From NCBI GenBank assembly GCA_964470285.1, contig CAYYBZ010000138.1:1-6131 (forward strand): a DNA stretch of 6,131 nt, read 5' to 3'. Shown here in pieces: positions 5,187 through 6,131 of the stretch. The DNA is from CAYYBZ01 sp964470285 [NCBI: uncultured Oligoflexia bacterium] (GTDB taxonomy: Bacteria > Bdellovibrionota_G > CAYYBZ01). The notes under the pieces are model-generated. The model was not told the DNA's origin. It saw only the letters and a program-made list of their open reading frames with translations, and made no database searches. Positions within the stretch are counted from its first letter, which is position 1. Every line of letters begins with the position of its first letter. A program made the position numbers and the translations under genes.

Positions 5187-5717
5187 ATGAAGCAAAATTC
5201 TTTTATCTTCTTTTCCATATTACTTTTGACTTTTTTAACCATACTTCCGCACGGAGCATTTATGTCGCAATTTATTATCGAGGATATCGCCATTGAAGAT
5301 ACCGTCAGAGATTCAAAGACAATCCTGGTTCTGGAAAAAACAGGTGAAAAAAAGGAAATTGACGAAATTACTGCCGTTAAATATAAAGTTTTAGACATTA
5401 TCTTTAACAGAAGTAAGGCTAAAGAGATAAAAAAAGAAGTCTTTGTTCTTCCGGCAAATACAGGCCTCATAAAGGCCCTCTCAAAGCATCAAGCCGAACA
5501 GGGAAATCAGGGCATGCCCTCTCCCATTGTTAAGGGATATAAAACATCTCTGACAGCAGAAAAATTTTCCAAAGCAAAAAAATTCATCGCGTTTTTGATT
5601 ACAAAGGATGAGAAAGGCGAAGTTTTTGAATATATTTACGAAAATTCCTACGATTCTATCGAAAAGCTGGGAGCCATTAAGAAACTTGTCATAGAATTCA
5701 ATAAGGACAAATATTGA
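5187..5717 (+). CDS. Exported protein of unknown function
   Basis: I do not recognise this 176-residue protein. Residues 1-24 (MKQNSFIFFSILLLTFLTILPHGA) form a Sec signal peptide. The mature part looks like an alternating beta/charged domain, with YKVLDIIFNRSKAKEIKKEVFVLP (about 66-89) and KFSKAKKFIAFLITKDEKGEVFEYIYENSYDSIEKL (about 126-161) as its most ordered segments. There are no cysteines and no obvious catalytic motif. The start at 5187 is preceded only by a weak A-rich sequence (AAAGAAAG), so expression may depend on the lipoprotein gene 14 bases upstream. Its TGA stop (5715-5717) overlaps the TTG start of the next gene by two bases, which suggests translational coupling and a shared role with the oxidoreductase. 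Confidence 0.8.
   Translation: MKQNSFIFFSILLLTFLTILPHGAFMSQFIIEDIAIEDTVRDSKTILVLEKTGEKKEIDEITAVKYKVLDIIFNRSKAKEIKKEVFVLPANTGLIKALSKHQAEQGNQGMPSPIVKGYKTSLTAEKFSKAKKFIAFLITKDEKGEVFEYIYENSYDSIEKLGAIKKLVIEFNKDKY
5703..5707 (+). promoter_or_regulatory. Ribosome binding site for a TTG start
   Basis: AAGGA lies 6 bases before the TTG at 5714, inside the end of the preceding gene. No in-frame ATG or GTG lies near it, and the TTG opens a basic-plus-hydrophobic signal peptide, so this site decides the start. Confidence 0.65.
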
Positions 5718-6131
5718 AACTTTCAGGAAAAATATTTTTATTTTTTTTAGCATTTATATTTTCCCCCGGTTTCGGTTTTCCAAAAAACGTTTTACCAGAT
5801 AAAAATCGCATAGCCGGTATCAATCTTCCAAAACCGGTTTATGATAGTGATGTTTCACTGGAAAAATCCATAAGCAAAAGAAAATCTGAACGAGAATATT
5901 CAGACGAAAAATTAAGCCTAAAAGAAGTTTCTCAACTGTTATGGGCTGCGCAGGGTATTACAGACAATAATACTTTGTTTCGAGCCGCCCCTTCCGCCGG
6001 TGCCCTTTTTCCCCTTGAAATCTATCTTGTCGCGGGAAAAATAAAAGATGTTCCGGCCGGAATTTACAAATATATACCCCGTTTTCATAAACTTAAATGG
6101 ATTGCGCCCGGAGATAAACGGAAGGAACTAT
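5714..6131 (+). CDS. SagB-type nitroreductase-like oxidoreductase, exported (partial)
   Basis: The visible 139 residues, cut by the window edge, are the N-terminal part of a SagB/ThcOx-type member of the FMN-dependent nitroreductase superfamily. Diagnostic blocks are SISKRKSEREYSDEKLSLKE (about 55-74, with the FMN-contacting Arg/Ser region), SQLLWAAQGIT, RAAPSAGALFPLEIYLV, and GIYKY followed by H.L and GDKR.EL. The protein begins with a signal peptide (KLSGKIFLFFLAFIFSPGFGF), so it should act outside the cytoplasm, unlike SagB of the streptolysin S cluster, which oxidises azolines on a peptide inside the cell. The start is a TTG with a good Shine-Dalgarno and overlaps the stop of the preceding gene. 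The substrate is unknown; no YcaO cyclodehydratase or precursor peptide is in view. Its partners are the exported proteins upstream. Confidence 0.88.
   Translation, partial: MKLSGKIFLFFLAFIFSPGFGFPKNVLPDKNRIAGINLPKPVYDSDVSLEKSISKRKSEREYSDEKLSLKEVSQLLWAAQGITDNNTLFRAAPSAGALFPLEIYLVAGKIKDVPAGIYKYIPRFHKLKWIAPGDKRKEL

Overview
The window looks like chromosomal DNA of a moderately AT-rich Gram-negative bacterium. It encodes a TolC-type outer-membrane efflux channel, a lipoprotein-type signal peptide and several Sec-type exported proteins. A two-iron superoxide reductase (desulfoferrodoxin) points to an anaerobic or oxygen-sensitive lifestyle. The sequence alone does not fix the taxon. I see no phage, transposase, tRNA or CRISPR signal.

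Layout, left to right. Bases 1-89 are the 3' end of a plus-strand DNA-3-methyladenine glycosylase I gene (tag). It meets, tail to tail and overlapping on TTAA, a minus-strand exported protein of unknown function (86-688). A gene-free stretch (689-1122) follows. It holds a small terminator-like hairpin and a 90-bp tandem duplication, whose second copy forms a very long hairpin directly behind dfx. Four minus-strand genes then run right to left: csoR (4287-4574), a truncated CusC/CzcC-like outer-membrane efflux gene (3422-4255), a ClC chloride transporter with two CBS domains (1592-3364) and desulfoferrodoxin (1123-1503). csoR reads from a promoter whose spacer carries a perfect 17-bp CsoR-type operator. 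From a 278-bp divergent region, three plus-strand genes for exported proteins run off the right edge: a PKD-domain lipoprotein (4852-5172), an unrecognised exported protein (5187-5717) and the start of a signal-peptide-bearing SagB-type nitroreductase-like oxidoreductase (5714 to the edge).

How it works together. The left arm looks like a decayed copper-response operon. The copper sensor and its operator appear intact, but the efflux channel stops after about two thirds of its expected length, and no membrane-fusion or RND pump gene follows. The chloride transporter and superoxide reductase come next with no visible terminator before the long hairpin after dfx, so copper-controlled read-through into them is possible. 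Both also have candidate promoters of their own. The right arm may be a small envelope redox module built around an exported flavin oxidoreductase; this is inference from gene order, signal peptides and translational coupling.
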